A DNA stretch of 26,143 bases from NCBI GenBank assembly GCA_964581795.1, contig CAZOPW010000030.1, positions 1-26,143 of the forward strand, written 5' to 3'. Position 1 is the stretch's first letter. Each line of letters opens with the position of its first letter. The stretch is from EX4572-165 sp964581795 (GTDB taxonomy: Archaea > Thermoplasmatota > E2 > DHVEG-1). Made by a program: the position numbers and the translations under genes. Shown one piece after another: positions 1 through 8,661 of this stretch. Under the pieces are notes generated by a model. The model did no database searches and was not told the DNA's origin. It saw nothing but the letters and a program-made list of their open reading frames with translations.

Positions 1-1907
1 GAGGTATCGCCTACTTCTTTTCCAAGTGCTTTTGATCGGATAACCCGACGCATGATTTTTCCACTTCGAGTTTTTGGCACATCAGTTACAAACCAGATTT
101 CATCTGGTCGAGCAATCTTTCCCATTTCATTACCAACATGTTCCCGAAGTTCTTGTTTCAATTCATCAGATGGTTCCACATTGGTCTTTAATACTACATA
201 TGCAGTAATTGATTCACCTTTAAGCTCATGCGGTTTTCCCACAACAGCTGACTCAGCAACTTTATCATGACTGACAAGAGCTGATTCCACTTCACTGTTA
301 CCAATACGATGTCCTGAAACATTTAACACATCATCAGATCGTCCTTGAATCCAAAAATATCCATCAGAATCTTTCCGAGTGACATCTCCAGCGAGATAAA
401 TATCATCGAATTTGCTCCAATATGTATTCTTATATCGTTCTGGATTCTTGTAAATTCCTCGAAGCATTCCTGGCCATGGATGAGTCAGAACAAGGTTTCC
501 ACCAGCATTTGTAATTGGTTCACCGTTTTCATTATAAACATCAGCGGATACACCAGGGAATGGTTTTGTTGCAGATCCAGGTTTCAGTGGAGTGATTGGA
601 AGTGGAGTGATTGCAAAATGACCAGTTTCAGTTTGCCACCAAGTATCCATGATTTGGCATCGTTCACCACCAATGTGTTTGTAATACCACATCCATGCTT
701 CTGGATTGATTGGTTCTCCAACAGAGCCAAGTAAACGAAGTGAGCTAAGATCATGTTTTTGTGGCCATTCTTCACCAAATTTCATGAATAAACGAACGCT
801 GGTTGGGGAAGTATACAAGATACTAACTTTGTATTTTTCAATGATTTCCCACCATCGATCTGGACCTGGATGATTTGGAGCTCCTTCATATATAATTGAT
901 GAAGATCCAAGGATTAATGGTGCGTAAACAATATAGGAATGACCAGTAATCCATCCAATATCTGCGGCACACCAGTATACATCATTGTCTTTGATATCAA
1001 AAACCCATTTCAATGTGGTGGCTGTTCCAAGAGCATATCCTGCATGAGCATGGATAATTCCTTTTGGTTTTCCCGTTGTTCCGGACGTATATAAAAAGAA
1101 TAACGGATCATTTGCATCAGTGTGAACAGTTTCACATTCTTCTGATTCATCTTTTATGATTTCATCCCACCAGAGGTCGCGGTTTTCAGTCCAATCGACA
1201 TCATCGCCGGTTCGTTTGTAGACAATAGAATGTTCAACAGTTGGTGCATCTTCAATTGCTTCATCTGTTTGTTTTTTCAATGGAACTTTTTTGCCACGCC
1301 TATAGAAACTATCACAGGTGATGACAAGTTTTGCTTCACAATCATTAACTCGGTCTCTGAATGCTTGTGCACTGAATCCAGAGAAAACAACGGAATGAAT
1401 TGCTCCTAATTTTGCAGTAGCAAGCATTGCAATTGGAAGCTCCGCAATCATTGGCATATAAATTCCAACACGATCACCTTTTTGAATACCAAGTTTTTTC
1501 ATTGCATTTGCAAGTTTATTGACTTGGACATAAAGGTCATGATAGGTAAGTTCTTTTGTGTCTCCAGGTTCACCCTCAAAATAAAATGCTACTTTATCTT
1601 TATTTTTTCCTTTTGCGTGTTTATCAAGTGCATCGTGAACAATATTGTATTTTGCACCTGTGAACCATTGTGCAAATGGTGAATCCCATTTGAGTACTTC
1701 ATCGTATGGTTCGTAGAATTCAAGCATTTCCTTGGCCATTTCTTCCCAGAACCATTTGTAGTCTTCTGTTTTTTTGTATAAGTCATCAAGACTGCTGATA
1801 CTGTGTTCTTTCATCCACTGCTTTACATTTGTCTTTTCAACAAATTCTTTGGATGGTTTGAAAATACGTTTTTCATCCATTAAGACTGTAATGTCTTCTT
1901 CCGCCAT
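1..1907 (-). CDS. acs: Acetyl-CoA synthetase, AMP-forming (3' end cut by window edge)
   Basis: Converts acetate, ATP and CoA to acetyl-CoA, AMP and PPi in the cytoplasm (ANL adenylating superfamily). The reading frame is open from ATG 1907 to the left edge, giving 635 codons of a family that is usually about 650 residues, so only the extreme C-terminus is missing. Visible motifs are the P-loop-like YTSGTTGKPKG (about residues 273-283), WWQTETGH (about 420-427), and the C-terminal RSGKIMRR with the conserved catalytic and acetylatable lysine at about residue 617. The start is fixed by a strong Shine-Dalgarno AGGAGGT (1917-1923) 9 nt upstream. It is followed upstream by a duplicated winged-helix regulator and, divergently, an ATP-citrate lyase operon, so the locus holds two routes to acetyl-CoA. 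Identification is very secure. Propionate or other short acids as substrate cannot be excluded. Confidence 0.97.
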   Translation of the reverse strand, partial: MAEEDITVLMDEKRIFKPSKEFVEKTNVKQWMKEHSISSLDDLYKKTEDYKWFWEEMAKEMLEFYEPYDEVLKWDSPFAQWFTGAKYNIVHDALDKHAKGKNKDKVAFYFEGEPGDTKELTYHDLYVQVNKLANAMKKLGIQKGDRVGIYMPMIAELPIAMLATAKLGAIHSVVFSGFSAQAFRDRVNDCEAKLVITCDSFYRRGKKVPLKKQTDEAIEDAPTVEHSIVYKRTGDDVDWTENRDLWWDEIIKDESEECETVHTDANDPLFFLYTSGTTGKPKGIIHAHAGYALGTATTLKWVFDIKDNDVYWCAADIGWITGHSYIVYAPLILGSSSIIYEGAPNHPGPDRWWEIIEKYKVSILYTSPTSVRLFMKFGEEWPQKHDLSSLRLLGSVGEPINPEAWMWYYKHIGGERCQIMDTWWQTETGHFAITPLPITPLKPGSATKPFPGVSADVYNENGEPITNAGGNLVLTHPWPGMLRGIYKNPERYKNTYWSKFDDIYLAGDVTRKDSDGYFWIQGRSDDVLNVSGHRIGNSEVESALVSHDKVAESAVVGKPHELKGESITAYVVLKTNVEPSDELKQELREHVGNEMGKIARPDEIWFVTDVPKTRSGKIMRRVIRSKALGKEVGDT

Positions 1908-1916
1908 TATTTCTTT

Positions 1917-1923
1917 ACCTCCT
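1917..1923 (-). promoter_or_regulatory. Strong Shine-Dalgarno of acs
   Basis: AGGAGGT read on the minus strand, 9 nt before the acs ATG. It is one of the strongest SD matches in the window and contrasts with the many genes here that lack an SD. Confidence 0.85.
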
Positions 1924-1969
1924 AGGGTTTTATTATTGGGTTTGTACTTGTGGTTAATTGAACCTTTTT

Positions 1970-2002
1970 TTCATCATCACAAATTTTTTTGAGGATGATG
2001 AA
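1970..2002 (-). promoter_or_regulatory. 9-bp inverted repeat in the acs upstream/leader region
   Basis: TTCATCATC (1970-1978) and GATGATGAA (1994-2002) are perfect reverse complements separated by 15 nt, about 60 nt upstream of the acs start. If transcription begins farther upstream, it would form a hairpin in the acs leader; otherwise it may be a protein-binding palindrome. Function is inferred only. Confidence 0.4.
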
Positions 2003-2261
2003 TATATTGGTTTTTTTCTCCCCCAATTTTGTTTTGTTTTATAGGATTGAATTGGAGTTTTTAAATCCACTATTTGGGATGGGGCGAAATATCATTACAG
2101 TATAAGTATTTTTTCATGTAGAAGTTTGAATTTTTTTGTGATTTTGGCAAGTAAATTCATTTATTTTTTTCCTTTTAAACATTTATTATTGCCAATTTGT
2201 AAAAAATTGTTGAATTTATACAATTGAATATTGGTCTGGAAAATAAAATTTACTTAATATA

Positions 2262-3305
2262 TTATTCAATTATTTTCTGTGCAATTGGATGAAAAACAAA
2301 ATTTTTAAGAAATACCATCCTTTCAAACATGTACTTCCGTACCAAGGGAGTATACGAAATAAAGTCATTTTCCTTTAAAAAACGGATTTTTTTCATCTTA
2401 TCCTCCTTATAATCTTGATACGTTTGATATGCAGAAACCATAACAATTTCATATTTCCGTCTAGCTAGAAAAATCGTAGACGGTGCATCTAAATACATTA
2501 TATCCTCTATACTTGGAGCTTTTCCAGGGCTAAATTGATAATGATAAAAAGAAAGAATCTCGAAACCAAGCTGTCTCATATCGGGTATAGTTATATGCTT
2601 TAATAATTGCAAGTCAAAAAATTTTTTCTTCATTCTAGAAACCGTATGACGGGAAAGACCAACCCTTTCTCCAATTTGCTGTGTTGTTGCAGTTGGATAT
2701 TGAACCAACGTGGTGTATACTTTTTTTTCTTTTTCAGATAATGAATAAATCATATCCTTTTTAAAATGATGAGTATCCGATTCACGACCATCATCAAAAT
2801 CAAACATTGATCCAATTATGCGACTAAAATCAAAAAATCGGATAATCTCACTAGTTTCAAACGGAAAGATAACCTCATTTGGATACTCTTTTTCAAGCAA
2901 TCCAAGAGAACCAAACGTCTCTGTACGTATATCATCGATTCTACCAATGCTTGTATAATCCTTAGCCAAACTAATGGAGAAACCTTTCTCCTGTTCACCA
3001 GTTGAAAAAAAGATCTCATCAAATACCTCAATTGTTTCTTTCGTAATTGAAACACGTTCCTCTAATGGAATCACAGGATTGAATTGCGTATAGATAACTG
3101 CTAGCAATTCACTACCAAGTCTATTTAATAATGGAACTAATAATTGACGAAACACGTTTTGATCATGTAATCGACGTTTAATTGAGGTCAATGTCGAAAG
3201 CTTGACATCAATTTGATCAGAAAGTTGACTATCATTTAAACTAGGATAACGTACCAAACCATAAAGCACTCGTTTTTCATTTAATGTCAATGATATTGAT
3301 TTCAC
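2262..3305 (-). CDS. Transcriptional regulator with two duplicated winged-helix/sensor halves
   Basis: Likely DNA-binding regulator of 347 residues, recognisable by fold rather than by a named family. Two halves repeat each other. Residues about 5-77 read as an Lrp/AsnC-like or TrmB-like helix-turn-helix (LNEKRVLYGLVRYPSLNDSQ start) ending in YTQFNP. Residues about 188-260 repeat this (LSEKEKKVYTTLVQYPTATT) ending in HYQFSP. Each HTH half is followed by an alpha/beta region that could be a ligand or dimerisation domain, so one chain may mimic a dimer. The start is a GTG without an SD; a TATA-like element at 3329-3337 lies about 29 bp upstream, which suits a near-leaderless message. It sits between acs and the divergent acn-aclBA-icd operon, making it the obvious candidate regulator of both. 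Target and ligand are unknown. Confidence 0.8.
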   Translation of the reverse strand: MKSISLTLNEKRVLYGLVRYPSLNDSQLSDQIDVKLSTLTSIKRRLHDQNVFRQLLVPLLNRLGSELLAVIYTQFNPVIPLEERVSITKETIEVFDEIFFSTGEQEKGFSISLAKDYTSIGRIDDIRTETFGSLGLLEKEYPNEVIFPFETSEIIRFFDFSRIIGSMFDFDDGRESDTHHFKKDMIYSLSEKEKKVYTTLVQYPTATTQQIGERVGLSRHTVSRMKKKFFDLQLLKHITIPDMRQLGFEILSFYHYQFSPGKAPSIEDIMYLDAPSTIFLARRKYEIVMVSAYQTYQDYKEDKMKKIRFLKENDFISYTPLVRKYMFERMVFLKNFVFHPIAQKIIE

Positions 3306-3326
3306 ACCAGGCCGGAATGGAAACGG

Positions 3327-3339
3327 GTTTAATATAATT
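3327..3339 (-). promoter_or_regulatory. TATA-like promoter of the regulator gene
   Basis: Minus-strand AATTATATTAAAC centred about 29 bp upstream of the GTG start, preceded by a purine-rich BRE-like GAGAAA. The spacing predicts a transcript with almost no leader. Confidence 0.5.
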
Positions 3340-3367
3340 TTCTCATTTTACCCAATTTCAAATATCA

Positions 3368-3453
3368 TTTTTGTAAAAAAGTGATTAAATTACAAAAATA
3401 TAATCAAAATTACAATTTTAACTTAACATAATTAGTTAATTGACGAATTACAA
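3368..3453. promoter_or_regulatory. Cluster of TTACAA operator-like elements, including a perfect 9-bp dyad
   Basis: TTTTTGTAA (3368-3376) and TTACAAAAA (3390-3398) form a perfect 9-bp inverted repeat with a 13-nt spacer. AATTACAA occurs three times in direct orientation, beginning at 3388, 3408 and 3446. The cluster lies between the divergent TATA-like boxes of the regulator (about 3333) and the aconitase operon (about 3470). It is a plausible binding site for the neighbouring regulator, but the region is AT-rich, so chance contributes. Confidence 0.45.
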
Positions 3454-3462
3454 ATGAAAACA

Positions 3463-3479
3463 TTTATTAAATATTTATG
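3463..3479 (+). promoter_or_regulatory. TATA-like promoter of the acn-aclBA-icd operon
   Basis: TTTATTAAATATTTATG, with a predicted transcription start near 3495-3503, leaves a short leader containing the SD GAGAGG (3508-3513), 8 nt before the aconitase ATG. Confidence 0.45.
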
Positions 3480-3521
3480 TATTTCTCCGAAAAAATCCCA
3501 AAAAAAAGAGAGGCTTGACAT

Positions 3522-5468
3522 ATGGGAAAATCATTAACTGAAAAAATACTTGATAAACATATTGTTGACGGAACCCCAAAACCCGGGGAAGAAGTAGGAA
3601 TTAAAATCGATCAAACACTCACACAGGATGCAACCGGTACAATGGCATACCTTCAATTTGAGGCGATGAATGTACCAAAAGTAAAAACGGAATTATCGGT
3701 AAGTTATGTTGACCACAACACCGTTCAACAAGGATTTGAAAATGCTGATGATCACAAATATTTACAATCAGTTGCAGCAAAATATGGCATCATTTATTCA
3801 AGAGCAGGAAATGGAATATGCCACCAAGTCCATTTAGAACGATTCGGAAGACCAGGTAAAACACTTCTTGGATCTGATTCTCACACCCCAACTGGTGGAG
3901 GAATTGGAATGATAGCAATCGGTGCTGGAGGACTTGACGTTGCTGTAGCGATGGCGGGAGGACCATTTTACTTAACATATCCAAAAGTTATCAAAGTGAA
4001 CTTGACTGGAAAATTAAAACCATGGGTTAGTGCAAAGGACGTTGTTCTTACAATGCTTAAAAAATTCACTACAAAAGGAAACGTTGGCACCGTATTTGAA
4101 TATGGTGGTCCAGGAGTTAAAAATCTTTCTGTTCCGGATAGAGCAACAATTACTAATATGGGTGCAGAATGCGGCGTAACCACATCCATTTTTCCAAGTG
4201 ATGAAGTCACCAAAGCATTCTTAAAATCTCAAGAACGTGAAGATCAATGGGTTGAACTAAAAGCTGATGAGGATGCGGAATACGATCAAGTCGTGGAAAT
4301 TGATTTAGGGAAAGTTGAACCACTCGCCGCTACACCGCACAGTCCTGGAAACATCGACACAGTAGAAAATCTTGCTGGAATGAAAGTAGATCAAGTTGCG
4401 GTGGGAAGCTGTACAAACTCTTCTTATAGAGACTTAATGACTGTCGCAAAAATTGTAGATGGAAAAACAGCTCATCCAGATACAAGTTTTGTAGTAGCCC
4501 CCGGTTCAAGACAAGTACTTCAAAACATTAGTATGGAAGGAGGGCTAACTTCATTAATTAATGCAGGAGCACGAATTGCAGAAAGCGCTTGCGGATTCTG
4601 TATAGGAAATAGCCAAGCTCCAAAAACTGATGCAGTCACACTTCGAACAAGTAACCGGAACTTTTTAGGCCGATCCGGAACAAAAAGTGCACAAGCATAT
4701 CTTGTTAGTCCAGAAACTGCTGCTGCTGCAGTTATCACTGGAGAATTCACTCCACCACAGAACCTAGAAGAAATGGGAATTCCGTATCCTGGAGTCACAA
4801 TGCCTGATAAATTCCACATCGATGACAGTATGTTTATTTTCCCAGAAGAAGCAGATTCATCAGTTGAAATCTACCGAGGCCCAAACATTAGTAATCCTCC
4901 AGAGAGCAATCCATTAAAAGACACTATCTCAGGCGAAGTAACCATCAAAGTTGAAGATAAAACCACAACAGATCATATTATTCCAGCTGGAAGTAAAATG
5001 AAATATCGATCAAACGTTCCAAAATATTCTGAATTTCTTTTCGAAGTAGTTGATCCAACATTTCATGATCGTGCAGAAAAAATTCGAGACAGCGGGAAAG
5101 ATAATATTATCATCGGCGGATGGAGTTATGGACAAGGGTCCTCAAGAGAACATGCCGCCTTATGCCCAATGTATATGGGAGTAAAAGCAGTAATTGCAAA
5201 ATCAATGGAAAGAATACATGAAGCAAACCTTCTCAACTTTGGTATTGTCCCATTAAAATTCAAAAATGAAGATGATTACGATGACATCGATCAAGGTGAT
5301 GAATTAGAAATAAACAATTTAAAAACTGCAATCAAAGAAGGAAAACCTGTCATTGTCAAAAACAAAACAAAAAATAGCGAATATGAAACCACGTATAATC
5401 TTTCAGATCGGCAAAAAAAATTATTACTTGCAGGTGGAACGCTTGCCTACATGAAAAAACAACAATAA
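3522..5468 (+). CDS. acn: Aconitate hydratase, single-chain short (Aquifex-like) type
   Basis: Interconverts citrate and isocitrate through cis-aconitate using a [4Fe-4S] cluster in the cytoplasm. The three cluster cysteines are visible: C297 in GSCTNS, and C357 and C360 in ACGFCIG. The substrate-site signatures GSDSHTPTGGG (117-127) and GWSYGQGSSREHAA (about 532-545, C-terminal swivel domain) are intact. At 648 residues it is the short single-chain aconitase class rather than the roughly 890-residue AcnA or the two-subunit isopropylmalate-isomerase type. The start is supported by an SD GAGAGG 8 nt upstream. It is the first gene of a four-gene operon; aclB follows after 39 nt. The partners indicate that it supplies citrate to, or accepts citrate from, citrate cleavage. 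Confidence 0.96.
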   Translation: MGKSLTEKILDKHIVDGTPKPGEEVGIKIDQTLTQDATGTMAYLQFEAMNVPKVKTELSVSYVDHNTVQQGFENADDHKYLQSVAAKYGIIYSRAGNGICHQVHLERFGRPGKTLLGSDSHTPTGGGIGMIAIGAGGLDVAVAMAGGPFYLTYPKVIKVNLTGKLKPWVSAKDVVLTMLKKFTTKGNVGTVFEYGGPGVKNLSVPDRATITNMGAECGVTTSIFPSDEVTKAFLKSQEREDQWVELKADEDAEYDQVVEIDLGKVEPLAATPHSPGNIDTVENLAGMKVDQVAVGSCTNSSYRDLMTVAKIVDGKTAHPDTSFVVAPGSRQVLQNISMEGGLTSLINAGARIAESACGFCIGNSQAPKTDAVTLRTSNRNFLGRSGTKSAQAYLVSPETAAAAVITGEFTPPQNLEEMGIPYPGVTMPDKFHIDDSMFIFPEEADSSVEIYRGPNISNPPESNPLKDTISGEVTIKVEDKTTTDHIIPAGSKMKYRSNVPKYSEFLFEVVDPTFHDRAEKIRDSGKDNIIIGGWSYGQGSSREHAALCPMYMGVKAVIAKSMERIHEANLLNFGIVPLKFKNEDDYDDIDQGDELEINNLKTAIKEGKPVIVKNKTKNSEYETTYNLSDRQKKLLLAGGTLAYMKKQQ

Positions 5469-5507
5469 AAAAATATTGATAAAAAAAGTAAGAATGGAGA
5501 ATGAATT

Positions 5508-6797
5508 ATGGCACAAAAAGGCATAAGAGAATATGATGCTAAACGAATCATGGCAAAAGGACTTACTGAATTCTCAGAAGGTTCCTTTACCTATGAGCCA
5601 CATCAAGTGCTCATTGGTCCAGACACAGATTTCAAACAAATCGAAAAAGAAAATCCCTGGTTAAAAAAAGAAAAACTTGTCGCAAAACCAGATCAACTTT
5701 TTGGAAAACGAGGGAAAAACGATTTATTGTTTGTTAATAAAAGTTGGAGCGAGGTACAAAAATGGATTAAGGAACGAATGAACAAAAAAACAACAATTAC
5801 ACAAACCACTGGGAAAACAACAGGGATTCTCACTCATTTTCTTGTGGAGAAATTCGTTCCACATGAAGAAGAATATTATCTTGCAATTACTACTCATCGA
5901 GAAAAAGACACCGTTCATTTTTCAACAAAGGGAGGAATTGACATTGAATCTGTATGGGATAGTGTCGTTGAATTAGACATACCAATTCTTTCTTCTATTG
6001 ATGAAATGGATGTTGAAGCTTTCTTACCAAAAGAATTAGGTGATAAAAAACAAAAAGTTGCTTCATTCATTAAAGCACTATACAAAATGTTAGTGGATTA
6101 TCATTTTGTGTATTTGGAACTGAATCCTTTTACATTCGTGAAAAACGAAATTGTTCCATTGGATTGTGTAGCAAAAGTCGATGATTATGCATCATATCAA
6201 TGTGCGGAAAAATGGGGTAAATTAAAATTTCCTAGTCCCTTTGGATTAGAAAAAACGAAAGAAGAAGAACGAGTAGATGATCTCGATGAGCGAACTGGAG
6301 CTTCATTAAAGTTAACCGTCCTAAATCATGAGGGGCGTATTTGGAATCTTGTTGCAGGAGGAGGAGCAAGTGTCATTTATGCTGATACCGTTGCTGATTT
6401 AGGTTTTGCCGATGAACTTGCAAATTATGGAGAATACAGTGGCAATCCATCAACAGAACTTACCTACGAGTACACCAAGACCATTCTTGATTTAATGACA
6501 CGAAATAAAGACAAGAAAGGTCGACCGAAATTTTTGATCATTGGTGGAGGTATAGCAAATTTCACAGATGTCGCAAAAACATTTACTGGTATCATCCAAG
6601 CAATCGAGAAATATGCAGATAAACTTAAGAAAACAAACGTGAAAATCTATGTTCGACGTGGTGGTCCAAACTACAAAGAAGGACTTGAGAATATGAGAAA
6701 AATGGGGAAACGACTTGGATTACCTATAGAAGTTTATGGACCTGAAACACACATGACTCGTATTGTCTCAATGGCGTTAACTGGAAAGGAGGCTTAA
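5508..6797 (+). CDS. aclB: ATP-citrate lyase small subunit (ATP-grasp/citrate-binding)
   Basis: One of the two subunits of ATP-citrate lyase (citrate + ATP + CoA to acetyl-CoA + oxaloacetate + ADP + Pi). The 429 residues match the N-terminal part of eukaryotic ACLY: an ATP-grasp domain with KPDQLFGKRGK (60-70) and YLELNP (202-207), then the succinyl-CoA-synthetase-like flavodoxin domain with AGGGAS (283-288), NYGEYSG (306-312) and VRRGGPNY (382-389). An SD-like GGAGAATGA precedes the ATG. The stop is 2 nt before the next start, so translational coupling with aclA is expected. The split two-gene arrangement is that of Chlorobium and of some archaea such as Methanothrix, not the fused eukaryotic form. 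Confidence 0.97.
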   Translation: MAQKGIREYDAKRIMAKGLTEFSEGSFTYEPHQVLIGPDTDFKQIEKENPWLKKEKLVAKPDQLFGKRGKNDLLFVNKSWSEVQKWIKERMNKKTTITQTTGKTTGILTHFLVEKFVPHEEEYYLAITTHREKDTVHFSTKGGIDIESVWDSVVELDIPILSSIDEMDVEAFLPKELGDKKQKVASFIKALYKMLVDYHFVYLELNPFTFVKNEIVPLDCVAKVDDYASYQCAEKWGKLKFPSPFGLEKTKEEERVDDLDERTGASLKLTVLNHEGRIWNLVAGGGASVIYADTVADLGFADELANYGEYSGNPSTELTYEYTKTILDLMTRNKDKKGRPKFLIIGGGIANFTDVAKTFTGIIQAIEKYADKLKKTNVKIYVRRGGPNYKEGLENMRKMGKRLGLPIEVYGPETHMTRIVSMALTGKEA

Positions 6798-6799
6798 AA

Positions 6800-8647
6800 A
6801 TGAAAGATTACGAACTTTTTGATAAAAATACTAAAGCATTTATTTTTGGATCCCAACAAAAAGCAGCTCAACGTATGCTTGACTTTGATTTTATGAGTCA
6901 ACGAGATGAACCAAGTGTTGTTGGATTTATTACTCCAACTGGCGGAGGATATTATCAATTATTCTGGGGAACCAAAGAAATCCGGATACCACGTTACACA
7001 AGTATAGAAGAAGCAGTGAAAGCCCATCCTGAAGCTGATGTCATGGTTAATTTTGCCTCTGAACGATCTGCAGCAGAAAGCACTATGGATGCGCTAAACA
7101 CAGATACCATTCGAACCATTATAATGATTGCAGAAGGAGTTCCACAACGAGATGTAAGAAAAATTGCAAAAATTGCAAAAGATAAAAACAAATGGGTAAT
7201 CGGACCTGCAACCGTTGGTGGTATCAAACCAGGATGTTTCAAAATCGGTAATGCTGCTGGAACAATGCAAAATATTAAGGACACAAAATTGTATCGACCC
7301 GGTTCGGTAGGTTTTGTCTCGGTTTCTGGTGGTCTTTCAAATGAAGGATATAATATTGTTTCTCGTAACTCTGATGGCATCTATGAAGGATATGCAGTTG
7401 GAGGAGATGTGTATCCTGCTTCAACATTAATTGATCATTTACTCAGGTTTGAACAAAATCCAAATATCAAAATGATGGTGTGTCTTGGTGAAGTCGGAGG
7501 AAAAGATGAATATGAAATCGTTAAAGCATTAAAAGATGGGCGAATTACCAAACCTCTTGTCATGTGGGTCACTGGAACATGTGCGGAAATGCTTCCCGGA
7601 GGCGTTCAATTTGGTCATGCCGGTGCGAAAGCAGATTCAAAAGCAGATACTGCTCCAGCTAAAAACCAGGCATTACGTGAAGCAGGCGCTGTCGTACCTG
7701 AATCATTTGATGATTACGGAGAAAAAATCAAGGAAACATTTCAAAAACTTAAAAAGAAAGGAAAAATCGATGAAATCGATGAACCAACTCCGCCACATAT
7801 TCCAATGGATTATAAACAAGCAGTTGCTGAAAATCTTGTTCGAAAACCAACTAATTTTATTTCCACGATATGTGATGAAACAGGTGAAATCCACAATTAT
7901 TGTGGCGTCCCAATCGATGAAGTCATCAAGAAAAACTATGGTATTGGAGGAGTCCTTGGATTACTATGGTTTAAAAAAGATTTACCACAATACGCTCGAG
8001 ATTTCATCGAACTTGTCATACAAATCGTAGCTGATCACGGACCTGCAGTCTCTGGAGCACATAACACCATTGTTACAGCAAGAGCAGGTAAAAACTTGAT
8101 AGAATCCATTATTAGTGGCATGGTAACAATCGGACCTCGATTCGGTGGGGCAGTTAATGGAGCTGCACAACATTTCACCTATGGACTTGAACATGATATG
8201 GAACCACGTGAATTCGTGGATCACATGAAAGAACAAAATATTCGAATCCAAGGAATCGGCCATCGAATTCATAGCATTGACAATCCTGATGCCCGTGTAG
8301 AGATCATGATCAATTTTGCGAAAAAACACTTTCCAAAACATCCACTTCTCGATTACGCTCTCGCTGTTCAAGATGTCACCACTATGAAAAAGAACACCTT
8401 GATTCTGAATGTTGACGGAACAATTGGTGTCTTGTTTGTGGATATGTTAAAAAACTTAAAATATTCAGATGAGGAAATCAAAGAAATGATTGAAATGGGC
8501 TTTTTCAACGCGTTCTTCATTATTGGCAGAACCATGGGATTCATGGGTCATTACTTTGATCAAAAACGTTTGAAAACACCATTATACAGACATCCTTGGG
8601 ACGACATATTGTATGATGTCCCAGATAAACCGGAAAAGGTGGAATAA
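6800..8647 (+). CDS. aclA: ATP-citrate lyase large subunit (citryl-CoA synthetase alpha + citryl-CoA lyase)
   Basis: Large subunit (615 residues) matching the C-terminal half of ACLY. The CoA-binding/ligase part carries the phospho-histidine H273 in QFGHAGAKADS. The citrate-synthase-like lyase domain (about 340-615) has H421 in SGAHNT, H488 in GIGHRIHS and D539 in NVDGTIG, equivalent to the catalytic His/His/Asp of the family. All catalytic residues are intact, so the enzyme should be active. A perfect GGAGG SD lies in the end of aclB (6787-6791). The gene is followed after 14 nt by icd. The citryl-CoA synthetase and lyase activities are on one chain with AclB, unlike the separate CcsAB/CCL enzymes of Aquificales. 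Confidence 0.97.
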   Translation: MKDYELFDKNTKAFIFGSQQKAAQRMLDFDFMSQRDEPSVVGFITPTGGGYYQLFWGTKEIRIPRYTSIEEAVKAHPEADVMVNFASERSAAESTMDALNTDTIRTIIMIAEGVPQRDVRKIAKIAKDKNKWVIGPATVGGIKPGCFKIGNAAGTMQNIKDTKLYRPGSVGFVSVSGGLSNEGYNIVSRNSDGIYEGYAVGGDVYPASTLIDHLLRFEQNPNIKMMVCLGEVGGKDEYEIVKALKDGRITKPLVMWVTGTCAEMLPGGVQFGHAGAKADSKADTAPAKNQALREAGAVVPESFDDYGEKIKETFQKLKKKGKIDEIDEPTPPHIPMDYKQAVAENLVRKPTNFISTICDETGEIHNYCGVPIDEVIKKNYGIGGVLGLLWFKKDLPQYARDFIELVIQIVADHGPAVSGAHNTIVTARAGKNLIESIISGMVTIGPRFGGAVNGAAQHFTYGLEHDMEPREFVDHMKEQNIRIQGIGHRIHSIDNPDARVEIMINFAKKHFPKHPLLDYALAVQDVTTMKKNTLILNVDGTIGVLFVDMLKNLKYSDEEIKEMIEMGFFNAFFIIGRTMGFMGHYFDQKRLKTPLYRHPWDDILYDVPDKPEKVE

Positions 8648-8661
8648 AATCTTGGAGGAAT

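Larger units (their letters stand above)
1908..2261. other. Intergenic region upstream of acs
   Basis: A 354-bp gene-free stretch between acs and the regulator, both on the minus strand. It is very AT-rich with several T- and A-runs. It holds the acs SD, a 9-bp inverted repeat (1970-2002) and, at 2192-2234, a cluster containing CCAATTTGTAA, ATTGT, ACAAT and ATTGG that gives an imperfect dyad. The AATTTGTAA at 2194-2202 matches, in reverse, the TTACAA elements upstream of the aconitase operon. No convincing coding frame or RNA gene is seen. Confidence 0.6.

Noticed and set aside
345..734. Plus-strand open frame opposite acs
   Set aside because: It is a shadow frame; the acs frame on the opposite strand is conserved and carries all family motifs.
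7536..8030. 164-codon plus-strand frame within aclA
   Set aside because: Overlaps the well-conserved lyase gene in another frame, and its product is Lys/Ile-rich with no recognisable domain.
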